Of a stretch of DNA of 64,000 bases, positions 11,968-24,268 are shown piece by piece. The translations under genes and the position numbers were made by a program. The notes below the pieces were generated by a model. It did no database searches. It was not told the DNA's origin and was given only the letters and a program-made list of their open reading frames with translations. Positions within the stretch are counted from its first letter, which is position 1; each line of letters opens with the position of its first letter. The stretch covers positions 48,217,698 through 48,281,697 of the forward strand of contig NC_054879.1 in NCBI RefSeq assembly GCF_018320785.1, given 5' to 3'. Source of the stretch: Cheilinus undulatus. Its lineage: Eukaryota > Chordata > Actinopteri > Labriformes > Labridae.

Positions 11968-12745
11968 GTTTAGATCCACAGAGTTAGTTGTTTCATTAAC
12001 ATGAGCATTTACAGACATAAATATGAGTGTTTGAGTACTCCAGTCACTGCTTGGACATTCAGAGGAGAACTGACAGCTGCAGAATGTGAGAACAGAGACC
12101 GTTTAACAGAAAGAGTCAAAGAAAGCAACGTTAGGTACGGTGACAATCCTGCGATGCTTTAACATGACCTACAGTGTGTGTATAGGTGAAGGCTGTTCAG
12201 CTGGCTTTATCCTTCATAAACACTGAGGGCACGCTGCCAGGCAACCAACCAAACATGCATACACACATGCCAGCGAGCTGAGCCGTCACAGAAGAGTGAC
12301 ACGTGGAGAGATGGATGAGAAACTAAACGGAGACGTGCACAGGCTGTGAGCGGGACGTTGGTGATTGCATGCGACGGTGTAACAGTCACCCCTCAACAGT
12401 TTTATGGACATCTTTTACAAGGAAACGTATTCCAGGTCTATTTTGGGTTAATCTTACAGGAGATGTGATAGCAAAAGCCAGCGACGACAAAATGAGCCGG
12501 AAATAGTTTTCACATCAACCCCCTGATGGATGAGTCATTCCAGATAGAAATGTTATCACGGCCTGGTGCCACACATGATGGCACAGAGGAGACGCTAATA
12601 TTCACTGTTTAAGTAACGCTGACCCCTTATACCGTGGTTATGATTAGAATTAGAAGATTCTGGTTCTCCATTTAACAGTATAGACATCTGTTAGTCTGAC
12701 TGATTGCACCAGAGCAGAAAAAAATATGAGGTTTTATCTCAAAAT
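11968..12745. other. Intergenic, nothing recognised
   Basis: Unique-looking sequence. No coding conservation, RNA gene or transposon termini seen. Confidence 0.5.
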
Positions 12746-12753
12746 GAGTTTTG

Positions 12754-12915
12754 TATTTATGTTTGTTGTATGACAGCTCGCTGCGTTATCAACCTCCAGG
12801 TCAAATTTCAGTCAGGACAAACATCTCTAAGTTTATAAAATTAAACTTCAAAATCATGAAAATGAGGCAGTAAAATCTGCTCCAGGATGGTGTGGGCGTG
12901 TCTGTTGAATGAGCT
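12754..12915 (+). repeat. Interspersed repeat E, copy 1
   Basis: About 160 bp here share strong similarity with 52928-53088: both run from ATTTATGTTTGTTGTATGAC through AAAATCATGAAAA to GGTGTGGGCGTGTCTGTTGA. I cannot see termini, so the class is unknown. The repeat may extend on either side. Confidence 0.75.
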
Positions 12916-13225
12916 GAAGCCACACCCACTCAGGAGAAATACAATCTGATTGAAGGAAAGCACTCATGCCATTAGCCCCGCCCCTTGACCTTATGTTGAC
13001 CTCATGATCAGAGCAGCTGCCTGGTTCTGGCCCAGAGAAGAGCAAAAGTCTGTTTCCTGTCTCCAGTCTCTGATGCTTCAGTGATCATAGACCACTGAGG
13101 CTGATAGGTTTGGTAAATTTACCTCAGTGAAGAAAAAAACAGCATTTAACTGACTGTTAACTTTAATAAAGGCAGAGACATCAGCTAACAACAGACTGGA
13201 CTGAGATGAACTGCTCTGTGGTTTT

Positions 13226-13830
13226 AGTTAAGCCGTGTGTTCGCTGTACGATTTACGTGCCATTCAGCCACCAATTTGGAGTCATGTGACTCTCAGTCGG
13301 ACCGGGCGCCATTTCTCGTGTTGTGTACAGAAGCGTATGACGGCCGACCACAGCCCGTCGTACAACCTTACGACCCGCTACCGACTGGTCGTGAGGATTT
13401 CTGGCACGTTTGATATTTTGGTCGTACGACTCCAGTCTCTTCACAGTGAGAGCAGAAACGCAAACAGAAATAACTGTCAGACAGCGTCATAAATTACCAT
13501 GACAACAGCTAGAATGACTTTCCTGCTGTGATGAAGGTAATAAACGAGCAGGAAATATTCCTATCTGTGGACCTTCAGCTGACACACACATGGTGCTGTC
13601 TGTGTGTGTGAGACGGGGGGGGGGTAGAGAGAGAGAGACGGGAGAGAGAGAGAGAGACTATGACTGGAAACACTTCACCCTCAGACCCTCAGACTTTTTA
13701 AAAAGGAAACTCTGCAGGTTTCTGTCACAATCCGTCCTGACATCAGTCACACAGTATGAGATGACATTCTGCCACAACCGTCGTACGGTCGGCTTGAAGT
13801 CGCACAGCGTACACCAAGGCAATCTGATGT
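13226..13830. mobile_element. DNA-transposon-like element with imperfect terminal inverted repeats
   Basis: The left end GTGTTCGCTGTACGATTTAC (near 13236) and the right end read in reverse (TGTACGCTGTGCGACTTCA, near 13796-13815) are imperfect inverted copies. The interior is CG-rich (GTCGTACGA motifs) and includes a (GA)n tract at 13624-13657. No transposase is encoded. The superfamily is not assigned. Confidence 0.45.
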
Positions 13831-13877
13831 AAGATTTCAAAATAAAAGCCTTCTCAAATATGCCATATTCATTGTGC

Positions 13878-15190
13878 AACTGCCTATCTTTAAAATAAAA
13901 TAATAATTAAGGAAATAACTGCCTATCTTTAAAATAAAATAATAATTAAGAAAATAACTGCCTATCTTTAAAATAAAATAATAATTAAGAAAATAACTGC
14001 CTATCTTTAAAATAAAATAATAATTAAGAAAATAACTGCCTATCTTTAAAATAAAATAATAATTAAGGAAATAACTGCCTATCTTTAAAGTAAAATAATA
14101 ATTAAGGAAATAACTGCCTATCTTTAAAATAAAATAATAATTAAGAAAATAACTGCCTATCTTTAAAATAAAATAATAATTAAGAAAATAACTGCCTATC
14201 TTTAAAATAAAATAATAATTAAGAAAATAACTGCCTATCTTTAAAATAAAACAATAATTAAGGAAATAACTGCCTATCTTTAAAATAAAATAATAATTAA
14301 GAAAATAACTGCCTATCTTTAAAATAAAATAATAATTAAGGAAATAACTGCCTATCTTTAAAATAAAATAATAATTAAGGAAATAACTGCCTATCTTTAA
14401 AATAAAATAATAATTAAGGAAATAACTGCCTATCTTTAAAATAAAATAATAATTAAGGAAATAACTGCCTATCTTTAAAGTAAAATAATAATTAAGGAAA
14501 TAACTGCCTATCTTTAAAATAAAATAATAATTAAGAAAATAACTGCCTATCTTTAAAATAAAATAATAATTAAGAAAATAACTGCCTATCTTTAAAATAA
14601 AATAATAATTAAGAAAATAACTGCCTATCTTTAAAATAAAACAATAATTAAGGAAATAACTGCCTATCTTTAAAATAAAATAATAATTAAGAAAATAACT
14701 GCCTATCTTTAAAATAAAATAATAATTAAGGAAATAACTGCCTATCTTTAAAATAAAATAATAATTAAGGAAATAACTGCCTATCTTTAAAATAAAATAA
14801 TAATTAAGGAAATAACTGCCTATCTTTAAAATAAAATAATAATTAAGGAAATAACTGCCTATCTTTAAAATAAAATAATAATTAAGAAAATAACTGCCTA
14901 TCTTTAAAATAAAATAATAATTAAGAAAATAACTGCCTATCTTTAAAATAAAATAATAATTAAGTAAATAACTGCCTATCTTTAAAATAAAATAATAATT
15001 AAGAAAATAACTGCCTATCTTTAAAATAAAATAATAATAAAGGAAATAACTGCCTATCTTTAAAATAAAATAATAATTAAGGAAATAACTGCCTATCTTT
15101 AAAATAAAATAATAATTAAGAAAATAACTGCCTATCTTTAAATAAAACAATAATTAAGAAAATAACTGCCTATCTTTAAAATAAAATAAT
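13878..15190. repeat. 39-bp AT-rich minisatellite with 390-bp higher-order repeat
   Basis: About 34 tandem units of 39 bp, each with AACTGCCTATCTTTAAAATA then AAATAATAATTAAG(G/A). The variant pattern of units 6-15 is repeated exactly in units 16-25, including the rare variants CTTTAAAGTAAAA (14084 and 14474) and AAAACAATAA (14248 and 14638). This shows a tandem duplication of a ten-unit block. Because 39 is a multiple of three, the minus strand carries a 437-codon open frame with a 13-residue period, which is not a gene. Confidence 0.97.
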
Positions 15191-15619
15191 ATAATTGAAA
15201 TATTTAAGAACCCCCTGTTACCACACACTCATTCCACCTTAGAGTGAATCTGAGTGTAACTCATCTGCCAAAGAGAGAACACAATATAAATAAAGTTAAA
15301 GATAAATGTGATTATTTGTCCCATTATTATTGACATTTTTATTGATATCGTGATAATATCATCATGGTAACATTTTTGCCCAGGATAATGGTGAAGTTAA
15401 AATCCGATGTGGTGACAGCCCTAGTATACATGTGTGTGTCATTGGATGTCCAACAATAATATTCTAGGGCTTAAATTTTGAATTTTAAACTTTTTCAGTG
15501 AGAGCCCTATAAAGGGTTAAACTAAACTTCCAATCATATTTGGTAACATTAAAACTCCCATGATTTTTAAAATAAGCCTGTTTAGCTATATCAGCATCAG
15601 ACTAACCCTTACTCTAGTG
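15191..15619. other. Intergenic with decayed repeat
   Basis: A segment near 15330-15425 ends in GTGACAGCCCTAG, reminiscent of elements ending in CAGCCCTA, but no opposite end is seen. Otherwise nothing recognised. Confidence 0.35.
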
Positions 15620-16346
15620 TAGTGTTAGTCAGCCCTGCTCCACCCAAGAGCCAAAGTATTGAAAAATACATTTGCAAGAGCCACAATCTAAGAGGTCAGA
15701 GGTGGCAATTAAAATAAGTTAATGGTGGCAAAAAGGGTCAAAAATGGGTGAGAAGTGGCAAAGATCGGCAAAAAGGGGCAAAAAACTGCAAAAAGCAGGA
15801 TAAAAGTGTCAAACAAAAAAATGGCATTAAAGGGCAGAAAGTGGCAGAAATGGATGAGAACTGGGAAAAAATGAGTTCTAGGTGGTAAAAATGGTCCAAA
15901 AGTGGCAAAACTGGCAAAAAATGAGTGAAAAGTGATGCGCAGAAATCAGCAAAAAGCAGGAAAATGGGCAAAAAGCATCAAAGAGTGGCAAAAAGGAAAT
16001 AGGTGGGATTTAGTTGCAAAATGCAGCTTGAATGGGTGAAAAGTGGGAAAAGGGCAAAAAAAAAAAGGGTAAAAAATTGCAAAAGCAGGATAAGAGTCTC
16101 CAAGAGAAGTGGTAAAAAAGGGCTAAAGCAGTAAAAATGGAATAAAAGTAGCAAAAAAAATTGCACATAAGGGCCATGGAAATAGAAAAACTAGAGGTTG
16201 ACAGTTAAGTTTGACAGTTACTCTGTGAGTGTGGGAAACTAAATAATGTGACTTGAAATGGATTATTTCTGAGGGCAGATTTTCTTTTCAAGGAAAGACA
16301 TTGAAGAGCCTCCTGTGGCTCCAGAGCCAGGGGTTGAGCATCACTG
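15620..16346 (+). mobile_element. hAT-B non-autonomous element, copy 3
   Basis: The left end has TAGTGTTAGTCAGCC followed by the AAGAGCCAAAG and GCAAGAGCCACAATCTAAG subterminal blocks. The right end has GTGGCTCCAGAGCC and ends GGTTGAGCATCACTG. Both match the complete copy at 10820-11967 in the opposite orientation. The interior is GTGGCAAAAATGG filler. Flanking octamers share only CTCT, so the target duplication is decayed. Confidence 0.8.
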
Positions 16347-16693
16347 CTCTGCAATGAAAACAGGCCGTTTAAACGGAGGCAGTAGCACATCACAGACACC
16401 AGGGGGAGCTGGAGGACCGCTATTTAACGCCACTTTCTTGGCTGTCAGCTGAAGTCAGTGCATCTTTAAGGGATTAAAGTCCAATGAAAAAACATCAAAC
16501 TCAGATTTACCAGACATGTGAGATAACAGCAGAGTTAGCTGTGTGGCACCTTTAGACATGAACCTTCAGGCCTTCACTTCATAATCAAACAAGAAAGGGG
16601 CGGGGTTTAAAGAAAAAGGTTTTTCAAACCGTGTATTCAGTTAGAGCAGTGAGACTACAGCAGACATGATCTACAGCTTTCCTTGAGTTAGAG

Positions 16694-17518
16694 CAGTGGT
16701 TCTCAACCTTGAGGTCGGGACCCCCTTTGGGGTCGCGAGACAGTAAGAGGGGGTCTCTAGATTACCTAAAAAAAGAAAAAGAATTCTGTTGCCACTTTAC
16801 ACAAATTTCAACACAGTTTTGCCGTCAACACTTCATTTCCACATTTTAACCCTTTCCTACACTTTTTTTCTGCCTTTTTTTTTTTGCCACTTCTAAACCA
16901 GTTCTTGCCACTTAAGCCAAATGTTGCCTCTGCTGACCCATTATTGCCGCTATTCACCACATTTTACCACTTTTTGTGCACAATTTTTCCCATTTTAAGC
17001 ACATCTGTCTATCTGATATGGCCATTTTGTCAATTTAAACGATTTCTGCCAATATCTGCCTCCTTTTTCTTTCTCAGCCAGACCTTTTTTGCCAGTTTTG
17101 TATCGATTTTTCTTCCCATTTCATCACATTTTCACCTCTCTTTTTTTTTGGCCAATTTAAAGCCTTTTCAGCCACTTTTTCATTCCCTTTTACTTCTATT
17201 TTTATGCTCTTTTTTACTGCTGAAACACATTTTTGCAATTTTTGCCCTTCTTATATATTTTTTGCCACTTCTAACCTATTTCTGCTACTTTAAAGATCAA
17301 ACTTCACCACCTTTTCCACCATTTTCTGCCATTATTAACCAATTTTTTTCCATTTTAACCCATTTTAATTCATTTTTTGTAACAGAATGGATTTAAATTT
17401 TAAGAAGGCTAAAGACTACACAAATGATTTAAAAAAGAGATTTGTCTCATTGATAAGAGTGGTTATTTTTCAGATTCAGTCTAACATATTGATATCACAG
17501 CTTAACTTTACAACAGAG
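16694..17518 (+). mobile_element. hAT-A element, copy 2, truncated
   Basis: The left end CAGTGGTTCTCAACCTTG at 16694 and the subterminal GGGTCGCGAGACAG block match the other hAT-A copies. Similarity continues through the filler to the ACAGCTTAACTTTACAAC segment at 17497-17514. There the element is cut off by the hAT-C end at 17519. No right end is found beyond. Confidence 0.75.
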
Positions 17519-18422
17519 CAGGGGTTTTTAAAGTGTGTGAGAGTGAGCCTCCCCTAAGAAGAAATGATCCATCCGTGGACCCCCACTCACCCCCACACCC
17601 ATTTTTGCTTTTTGACCATTTTTACCACCTTTTACCTATTTTTACTGCTACTTCCAGCTGTTTTTGCCACTTTTCCCCATTTCTCCCACTTTTATCCTAT
17701 TTTTGCCCTTTTTCACCTTTTTGCCCATTTGAGCTACCTTTAATCATTAAAAATCCCTTTTTGCCCAATTTTTTTGCTAATTTTCACGTCTTTTTGCCAC
17801 TTTCTCTGAATTTTTGCTGCTTTTATCCCATTTTTTGCCCTTCTTTTTTACCATTTTTTGCAAGTCTTTGTCCATTTAAGTTTCTCTTTGCCATTAAATA
17901 CCACTTGTTTCCAGTTTTCACATTTTTTCCCATTTTTTGCCCTTTTACACAATTTTTTTTTTTGCCACTTTTTGTTCATTTTAACTGCCCTTTGCCATTA
18001 CATACCACTTGTTTCCTCTTTTTGAGACCATTTTTGCCACTCTTGACTGCTTTTTTTTTCCTATTTTAGTCTTTTTCCACTCATTTTTTTGTCACTTATT
18101 ACCCATTTCTGCTACTCAGTAGCCATTTTTCTACCTTCCTTCCCATTTTCAGCCATTTTTGCTGCTTTTTGTCCATTTTTACCACCTTTAACCTATTTCT
18201 CCTGCTACTTCCAGCTGTTTTTGCCTCTTTCCTAGATTCAGGTATTTCCAATCATGTGGCTCTTTGGTTGAGTAACACTGCTCTTTAGCACAGTCTCTAT
18301 AGGAACTGTAAGTTTATCCATTTAGCTCCAAATCACCTTTTTTCAGGTTTGTGGTTCCCGCCTCTCCTGGAGCTCTGTGGCGCCCCCCAGAGGAGGCCCG
18401 CCTCACAGGCTGAGAACCATTA
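17519..18422 (-). mobile_element. hAT-C composite element carrying hAT-B sequence, copy 1
   Basis: One end is CAGGGGTTTTTAAAGTG at 17519. The other has GAGGCCCGCCTCACAGGCTG and ends near 18422. Between them lies a hAT-B end (TTGGTTGAGTAACACTG, to 18280) with filler, followed by the hAT-C segment with TTTAGCTCCA. The same B-within-C junction is found at 54788-55178 and 59526-60409. Confidence 0.7.
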
Positions 18423-18569
18423 AGTTAGACAGGAGCCTAGCTACCTGGTACTAACAGGCTAACATTAGCCCAGTGGCTCTGCTGTACCTGTGAACACCTG
18501 CTACGGAGCTCTCTGATTGGACAGGGCTGCTGTTACCGTCACGTTTTGCGTGCATGCTCGCGCGTTTCT

Positions 18570-18955
18570 GAGTTATAAATGTGTGACGTCGTTTGGTTTT
18601 AATTCACTGAAACCCTCTGTGTTTGAGCGCCGTGATGACGTCACCCCCCCTCCCTCCACACTGGTCGGAGGTACGTTATTTCCTGCTGATCTGCTGTCGT
18701 CGTGGGTCGATACTACGCTGCTGTACCCTCCTCATCCTCTTCCTCCCCCTCCCCTCGCCCCGCCTGTTTCTCAGAATGAAAATTTAGTTTTTTTCTGACA
18801 TTTTTGGCGGTTTTTCTCGTGTCTCGTCTGCTGGCTGTGTGATGTGAGCTGGAGACACAGGTAGCGGTCTCAACAACAAGCCGGGGATGTAAAAGAAGAG
18901 CAGAGGGAGCAAAGCAGAGAATCCGTGTCCCTGTTCCTCCTCCACCGCTGGGATC
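18570..18955 (+). promoter_or_regulatory. ptprn promoter and 5' leader
   Basis: Upstream of the ptprn start there is a TATA-like TTATAAAT at 18573-18580. A TGACGTCG half-consensus CRE lies at 18584-18591 and a perfect palindromic CRE (TGACGTCA) at 18636-18643. If the TATA-like box is used, the leader is about 350 nt. It would then include two start-stop pairs (ATGTGA at 18842, ATGTAA at 18887) and a three-codon upstream frame near 18776. CREB-family control is plausible for a neuroendocrine gene, but this is inference from motifs only. Confidence 0.5.
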
Positions 18956-19031
18956 ATGGTCCACCTGAAACCATGGCGAGTCCTGCTGCTGTTCACCGTG
19001 CTGTGCCAACCGGGGACGTCAGAGAAATACG
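18956..19031 (+). CDS. ptprn: ptprn exon 1: signal peptide
   Basis: Encodes residues 1-25 and the first base of codon 26. The start has A at -3 and G at +4. A hydrophobic core (VLLLFTVLC) after two basic residues forms a signal peptide. Ends in phase 1 at donor G/gtaaga. The next intron is 9.2 kb and full of transposons. Confidence 0.93.
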
Positions 19032-22000
19032 GTAAGAGGATGAGAGGACGAGGAGATGCTCCTGTAGAGCTGATATTCTCACAGGTACATGATGTTTCTG
19101 ACTCCGTTCATGAGGACAGCATCTTTAGAGGGCTCTAATGTGACTGACATCAGGGATCCTGCTGCTCTTTAACTCTGGATTCTCTCTAAAGTGTCAGTAA
19201 TGTCAGAGATGTGGGCTCTGAGCTGAGGAAGAGCTGGAGGATGCACATTCATTCTTTTCCTCATTCACAGGAAAACAGAATCAAAAAGTCACCTGCAACT
19301 CAGAGCCAGCATCACATCTAGCAGATAAAACCTCCTTTTAATCAGAGCTACTGGTTTAATGAGCTGCTTGGTGCTTGAATTAAAGACTAGTGTGAAGATC
19401 AGAGTTCACTGATGTCCAGGACGGTGCATCTCTGATATCTGCTCTTTTATTTATTTATTTAAAGTGCAGCAGGAATGTTTTACCTCGGATATTTCCCTTT
19501 GGATGTTTTTAAAGGATGTAATTACATTCCTTGTACATTCCCTAGATCAGGGGTTCTCAACCTTGGGGTTGGGGACCCCATTGGGGATTGCGAGACACTG
19601 AGAGTGGGGTCACTAGATGCCTTAAAAAACTGAATATTTTTTAAAATTACACTGTTACCACTTTACACCAAATCTACCAAATTTGAACCCCTTTTCATCA
19701 CTTTTTGACACTAATTTTGACAATATTTGCACATTTTTCCACTTAAAACCCATTTGTGTTAATTTTATACCTTTCCACCACTTTTTTCTGCCTGTTTTTG
19801 TCGCTTGTGAATCAATTCTTGACGCTGTCTGCCTAGGGCTGGGCAATTAATCACAAATTAGATTAAATCACAATATGGCCTGCTGCAGTTTTCAAACTGC
19901 AGAAGGTGCAATATTCCTTTAACCTGAAATGTGTGTCAAATTACCAGTTAAGAACTTTTTTGCAGCAGAGATGTTATGCTTTAAATATCATGCAGTCATT
20001 CTGGTGCCATATTTTTAGAAGTGTACAGAAAAACCCTGTTGTCTTCATTTTTGTGTGTTTATCTTATTAAATATAGGAATTATATAAAAATCATCATTCC
20101 TTTAATACAACAGTTCAGTTTAAATTTGCAAAATGAGAGAAAAATCATCACAATTAGACATTTTTTTAAAAATTGTTCTGCCCTAGTTTACTCTAATACT
20201 GTGTTTTAATAAAGAATTAACTATTACTTGTTTTTGTTGTCAAATGCGTGAGATGAGAAACTTAAGAAATAATCACATATTAAATATCAATTGCAATATT
20301 GGGTTAAAAAAACAATGGTAATTAGATTATTCTCCCAAATTGTTCAGCCCTATTTCTGCCGATGGTTGACCCATTATTGCCACTGTTAACAAATTTTTGC
20401 ACCCTTTTTGGCCATTTTAACCACAATTATCCCATTTATGCCATTTTACATAAAGTTTTTCATCCCAGTCCACTTCATTTTCCCAATTTCTTGCACTTTA
20501 AAACCATTTAAGCAACTTTTTAAACCTTTTTACCACTTTTTGTGCCCGTTTTTATCATTTAAATCCATTTTGGTTGTTTTTGCCACTTCTAACCCATTTA
20601 TGTTCTTTAAAAATACAATTTCAACATCTTTTACACCATTTTTTTCCCATTATTAACTAATTTAAACAATTTTTCACCCATTTTAAATATGTTTTTAACA
20701 AAAGTTGTTTTCATTTTTAGCAGGCAATTTACTACACAAATTAATAGATAGAGATATTTGTTCCTTTGATTAGAGTGGTTCAGGTTAAATATAAAATATG
20801 GTTTTCACAGCTTAACTTCTCAATGGACCATGGTTTTTCTGATCTCCATGGTCCCCTGGTTAGGCTGGGTCCCAGAAACCTCCTCCTTTATCCCCCTAAT
20901 GGACGGCCTTGTCTCCACATGACTATTCTAGACTGTTCATGGCTGTTCAACCACCTTCAGGTGCAGTGGGAGTCTTTTATTTTGGGGGTTCCCTGTCTCT
21001 GGCACCTTTATTTTGGGGGTCCCCTGTCTCTGGCATCTTTATTTTGGGGGGTCCCCTGTCTCTGGCTCCTTTATTTTGGGGGTCCCTGGTCTCTGGCACC
21101 TTTATTTTGGGGGTCCCCTGTCTCTGGCACCTTTATTTTGGGGGTCCCCTGTCTCTGGCACCTTTATTTTGGGGGTCCCCTGTCTCTGGCACCTTTATTT
21201 TGGGGGTCCCCTGTCTCTGGCACCTTTATTTTGGGGGTCCCTGGTCTCTGGCACCTTTATTTTGGGGGTCCCCTGTCTCTGGCACCTTTATTTTGGGGGT
21301 CCCCTGTCTCTGGCTCCTTTATTTTGGGGGTCCCCTGTCTCTGGCACCTTTATTTTGGGGGTCCCTGGTCTCTGGTACCTTTATTTGGGGGTCCCCGGTC
21401 TCTGGTACCTTTATTTTGGGGGTCCCCGGTCTCTGGCACCTTTATTATGCAGGCCCCTGGTCTCTGGCACCTTTAATTTGGGGGTCCCTCGTTCCTGGCA
21501 CCTTTGTTTTGGGGGTCCCCGATCTCTAGTACCTTTAATTTGGGGGTCCCTCGTTCCTGGCACCTTTGTTTTGGGGGTCCCCGATCTCTAGTACCTTTTT
21601 TTGGGGGTCTCTGGTGTCTGGCACCTTTATTATGGGGTACCCTGTAGGATGGAACCTTTATTTTTGGGTCCCCGGTCTGTGGCACCTTTAATTTGGGGGT
21701 TCCTCGTTCCTGGCACCTTTGTTTTGGGGGTTCCCGGTCTCTGGTACCTTTTTTTGGGGGGGTCCCCTGTCTCTGGCACCTTTATTTTGGGGGTCCCTGG
21801 TCTCTGGCACCTTTATTTTGGGGGTCCCCTGTCTCTGGCACCTTTATTTTGGGGGTCCCCTGTCTCTGGCACCTTTATTTTGGGGGTCCCTGGTCTCTGG
21901 CACCTTTATTTTGGGGGTCTCTGGTCTCTGGCACCTTTATTTTGGGGGTCCCCTGTCTCTGGCACCTTTATTTTGGGGGTCCCCTGTCTCTGGCACCTTT

Positions 22001-24222
22001 ATTTTGGGGGTCCCCTGTCTCTGGCACCTTTATTTTGGGGGTCCCCTGTCTCTGGCACCTTTATTTTGGGGGTCCCCTGTCTCTGGCACCTTTATTTTGG
22101 GGGTCCCCTGTCTCTGGCTCCTTTATTTTGGGGGTCCCTGGTCTCTGGCACCTTTATTTTGGGGGTCTCTGGCTGAAAAGGTTGAGAGCCCCTGTCCCAG
22201 ACTGATGCATTGAACCAGCTTAATTAGAAATCAATCCAGGGAATCAACCAGTGCGCTCACTGTTACTCCATCTGTCCTTTCAGACTTTCACACAAAGATG
22301 GCTTCTGTTTCCTCCTAAGGTTTCTCTGCAGACATCATGTCTAAATCTGTGAGTCTGACATGTGTAGGTGGGGTCAGGGAAGTGTTCAGTAATTCAGAGG
22401 GAGACTGAGAAAGGTCAACACCACTGAAGTATAGTTTAATAAAAAATTACATTAAACCGCACTACAGTCAGCGATGTAGGGTAACACTTTGTTTGAAGTT
22501 TTATGCATAAGACTGACATTATGCTGTCATAATCCCCACATGACACCTGTCATTAACATGAATAGGGCTTCATGAATGTTGCCATTGTCATTCGCTAAAC
22601 CAGTGGTTTTCAACATTGGGGTCGGGACCTCCATGGGGGTCGCGAAATGCTGAGAGGGGGTCACAAGATGCCCTAAGAATATTTTAAATGATATTGTTGC
22701 CACTTTACACCAATTTTGCTCAATTTTAACCTGTTTTTTTTCACTTTTTCCCACTGATTTTGCCAATGTTAACACATATTTGCAACTTAAAACCCATTTT
22801 TTCCCATTTCACACCCTTTCCAACACTTTTTTTCTGCCTGTTTTTACCTCTTCTTAACCAAGTCTTGCCACTTTACACCTGTTGTTGGCTCTGTTGACCC
22901 ATTATTGCCTCTATTAACCACTTTTTAGCACATTTTACACCCGTTTCAGTCACTATTTGATATGCTCATATTTGCCAGTTTAATCCATTTCTGCCAATTT
23001 CTGCCCATATTTCTCTCTTAGTTAAATCTTTTTTCCAGTTTATATCAATTTTTCATCCCATTTCACCAAATTTTCCACCCATTTTTTGCCAATTTAAAGT
23101 CATTTCAGCCACTTTTTAATTCCCCTTACCACTATCTATGCACGTTTTTGCTGCTTTAAGCAATTTTTTCCACTTTTTTGCTTATTTTTTGCCAACTTTA
23201 TCACTTCTAACCAGTATCAGCTACTTTTAAAATCCAATTGCACCACCTTTTCCACCATTTTTGCCATTATTAACCTATTCTAACCATTTTAACCCATTTT
23301 ATCTTTGTTTTTAACAAAAGCAATTTGAACCCCTTTTTAAGGAGACTGTCTACCACACAAATGAATAAAAAATATACTTGCTATTAATTTGTTAAGCACT
23401 GTAAATATTAGAGTTGTCTAAATAAACGCGTTAATGTGGATTAATCCATCATCATGATTAATCTGGTTAAAAATTTTAACAAAATTAAACCATCTACCGT
23501 GCAGATTGACTCAAAATCCCTAAAACGTCTCTGGCAATGCATTTTGGGTAGTTTGTCCAAGTAGGGTTGCCGTTGAGCACACCGCTGCACATGAGCAAAT
23601 GGGCCGTTGATCCGGTAGTGACCAACCAACTCGATGTGGAAGACGCTGAACAGCACATTGACCCTCTAGATGAAACGCCATTAATATAGATTAAAAAATT
23701 AGGGATGCACCGAGTGATTGGCCAACTGATCGATCGACACCAATTTCCTTAATTTTGGGGGATCGGCGATCGGCCGATACTTAGATATCAAACCGATCTG
23801 ATCCACCGATCTTATCTACCTCTACCTACTAAAGTGTGAAAAATGAAAGACTAAAGGAACTGATATAATTTAGTAGTTTGGACAGCAATGCTCTGAACTT
23901 TACACTTATATTTGAGAGAACTACCTCATGTGCAGTTAAAACAACACGTTTGTATTGTTTCACGGGTATTGTTCGATGTTTTTCCATAAAATAAGATTGG
24001 AACATTGAAGGTGTCAGTTATAAAAAAAAAAAAACATCCGTATCGGCCAAAATCAGAATCGGCGGGTCGGGCTCTTTAAAAATTGGTGATTGGCCAGAAA
24101 ATTGCAATCGGTGCATCCCTATTAAAAATGAATGATATTTAATCATGATTACTTGAAATTAATCCACAGCAACCCTGTGATTAATCTGATTAAAATTTTT
24201 TATCATTTGACAGCACTAATAT

Positions 24223-24268
<46 letters not shown>

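Larger units (their letters stand above)
19548..22194 (+). mobile_element. hAT-A element, copy 3, with nested element and 31-bp array
   Basis: The left end CAGGGGTTCTCAACCTTGG is at 19548; the right end AAGGTTGAGAGCCCCTG ends at 22194. Flanking octamers ccctagat and tcccagac match at five of eight positions. The element sits in ptprn intron 1. It is interrupted at 19834-20352 by a TAGGGCTG-ended element and greatly enlarged by a 31-bp array at 20970-22170. Confidence 0.85.

Noticed and set aside
13837..15150. 437-codon minus-strand frame with 13-residue repeats FILKIGSYFLNYY
   Set aside because: It is the translation of the 39-bp minisatellite. The unit length is a multiple of three, so the frame stays open by construction.
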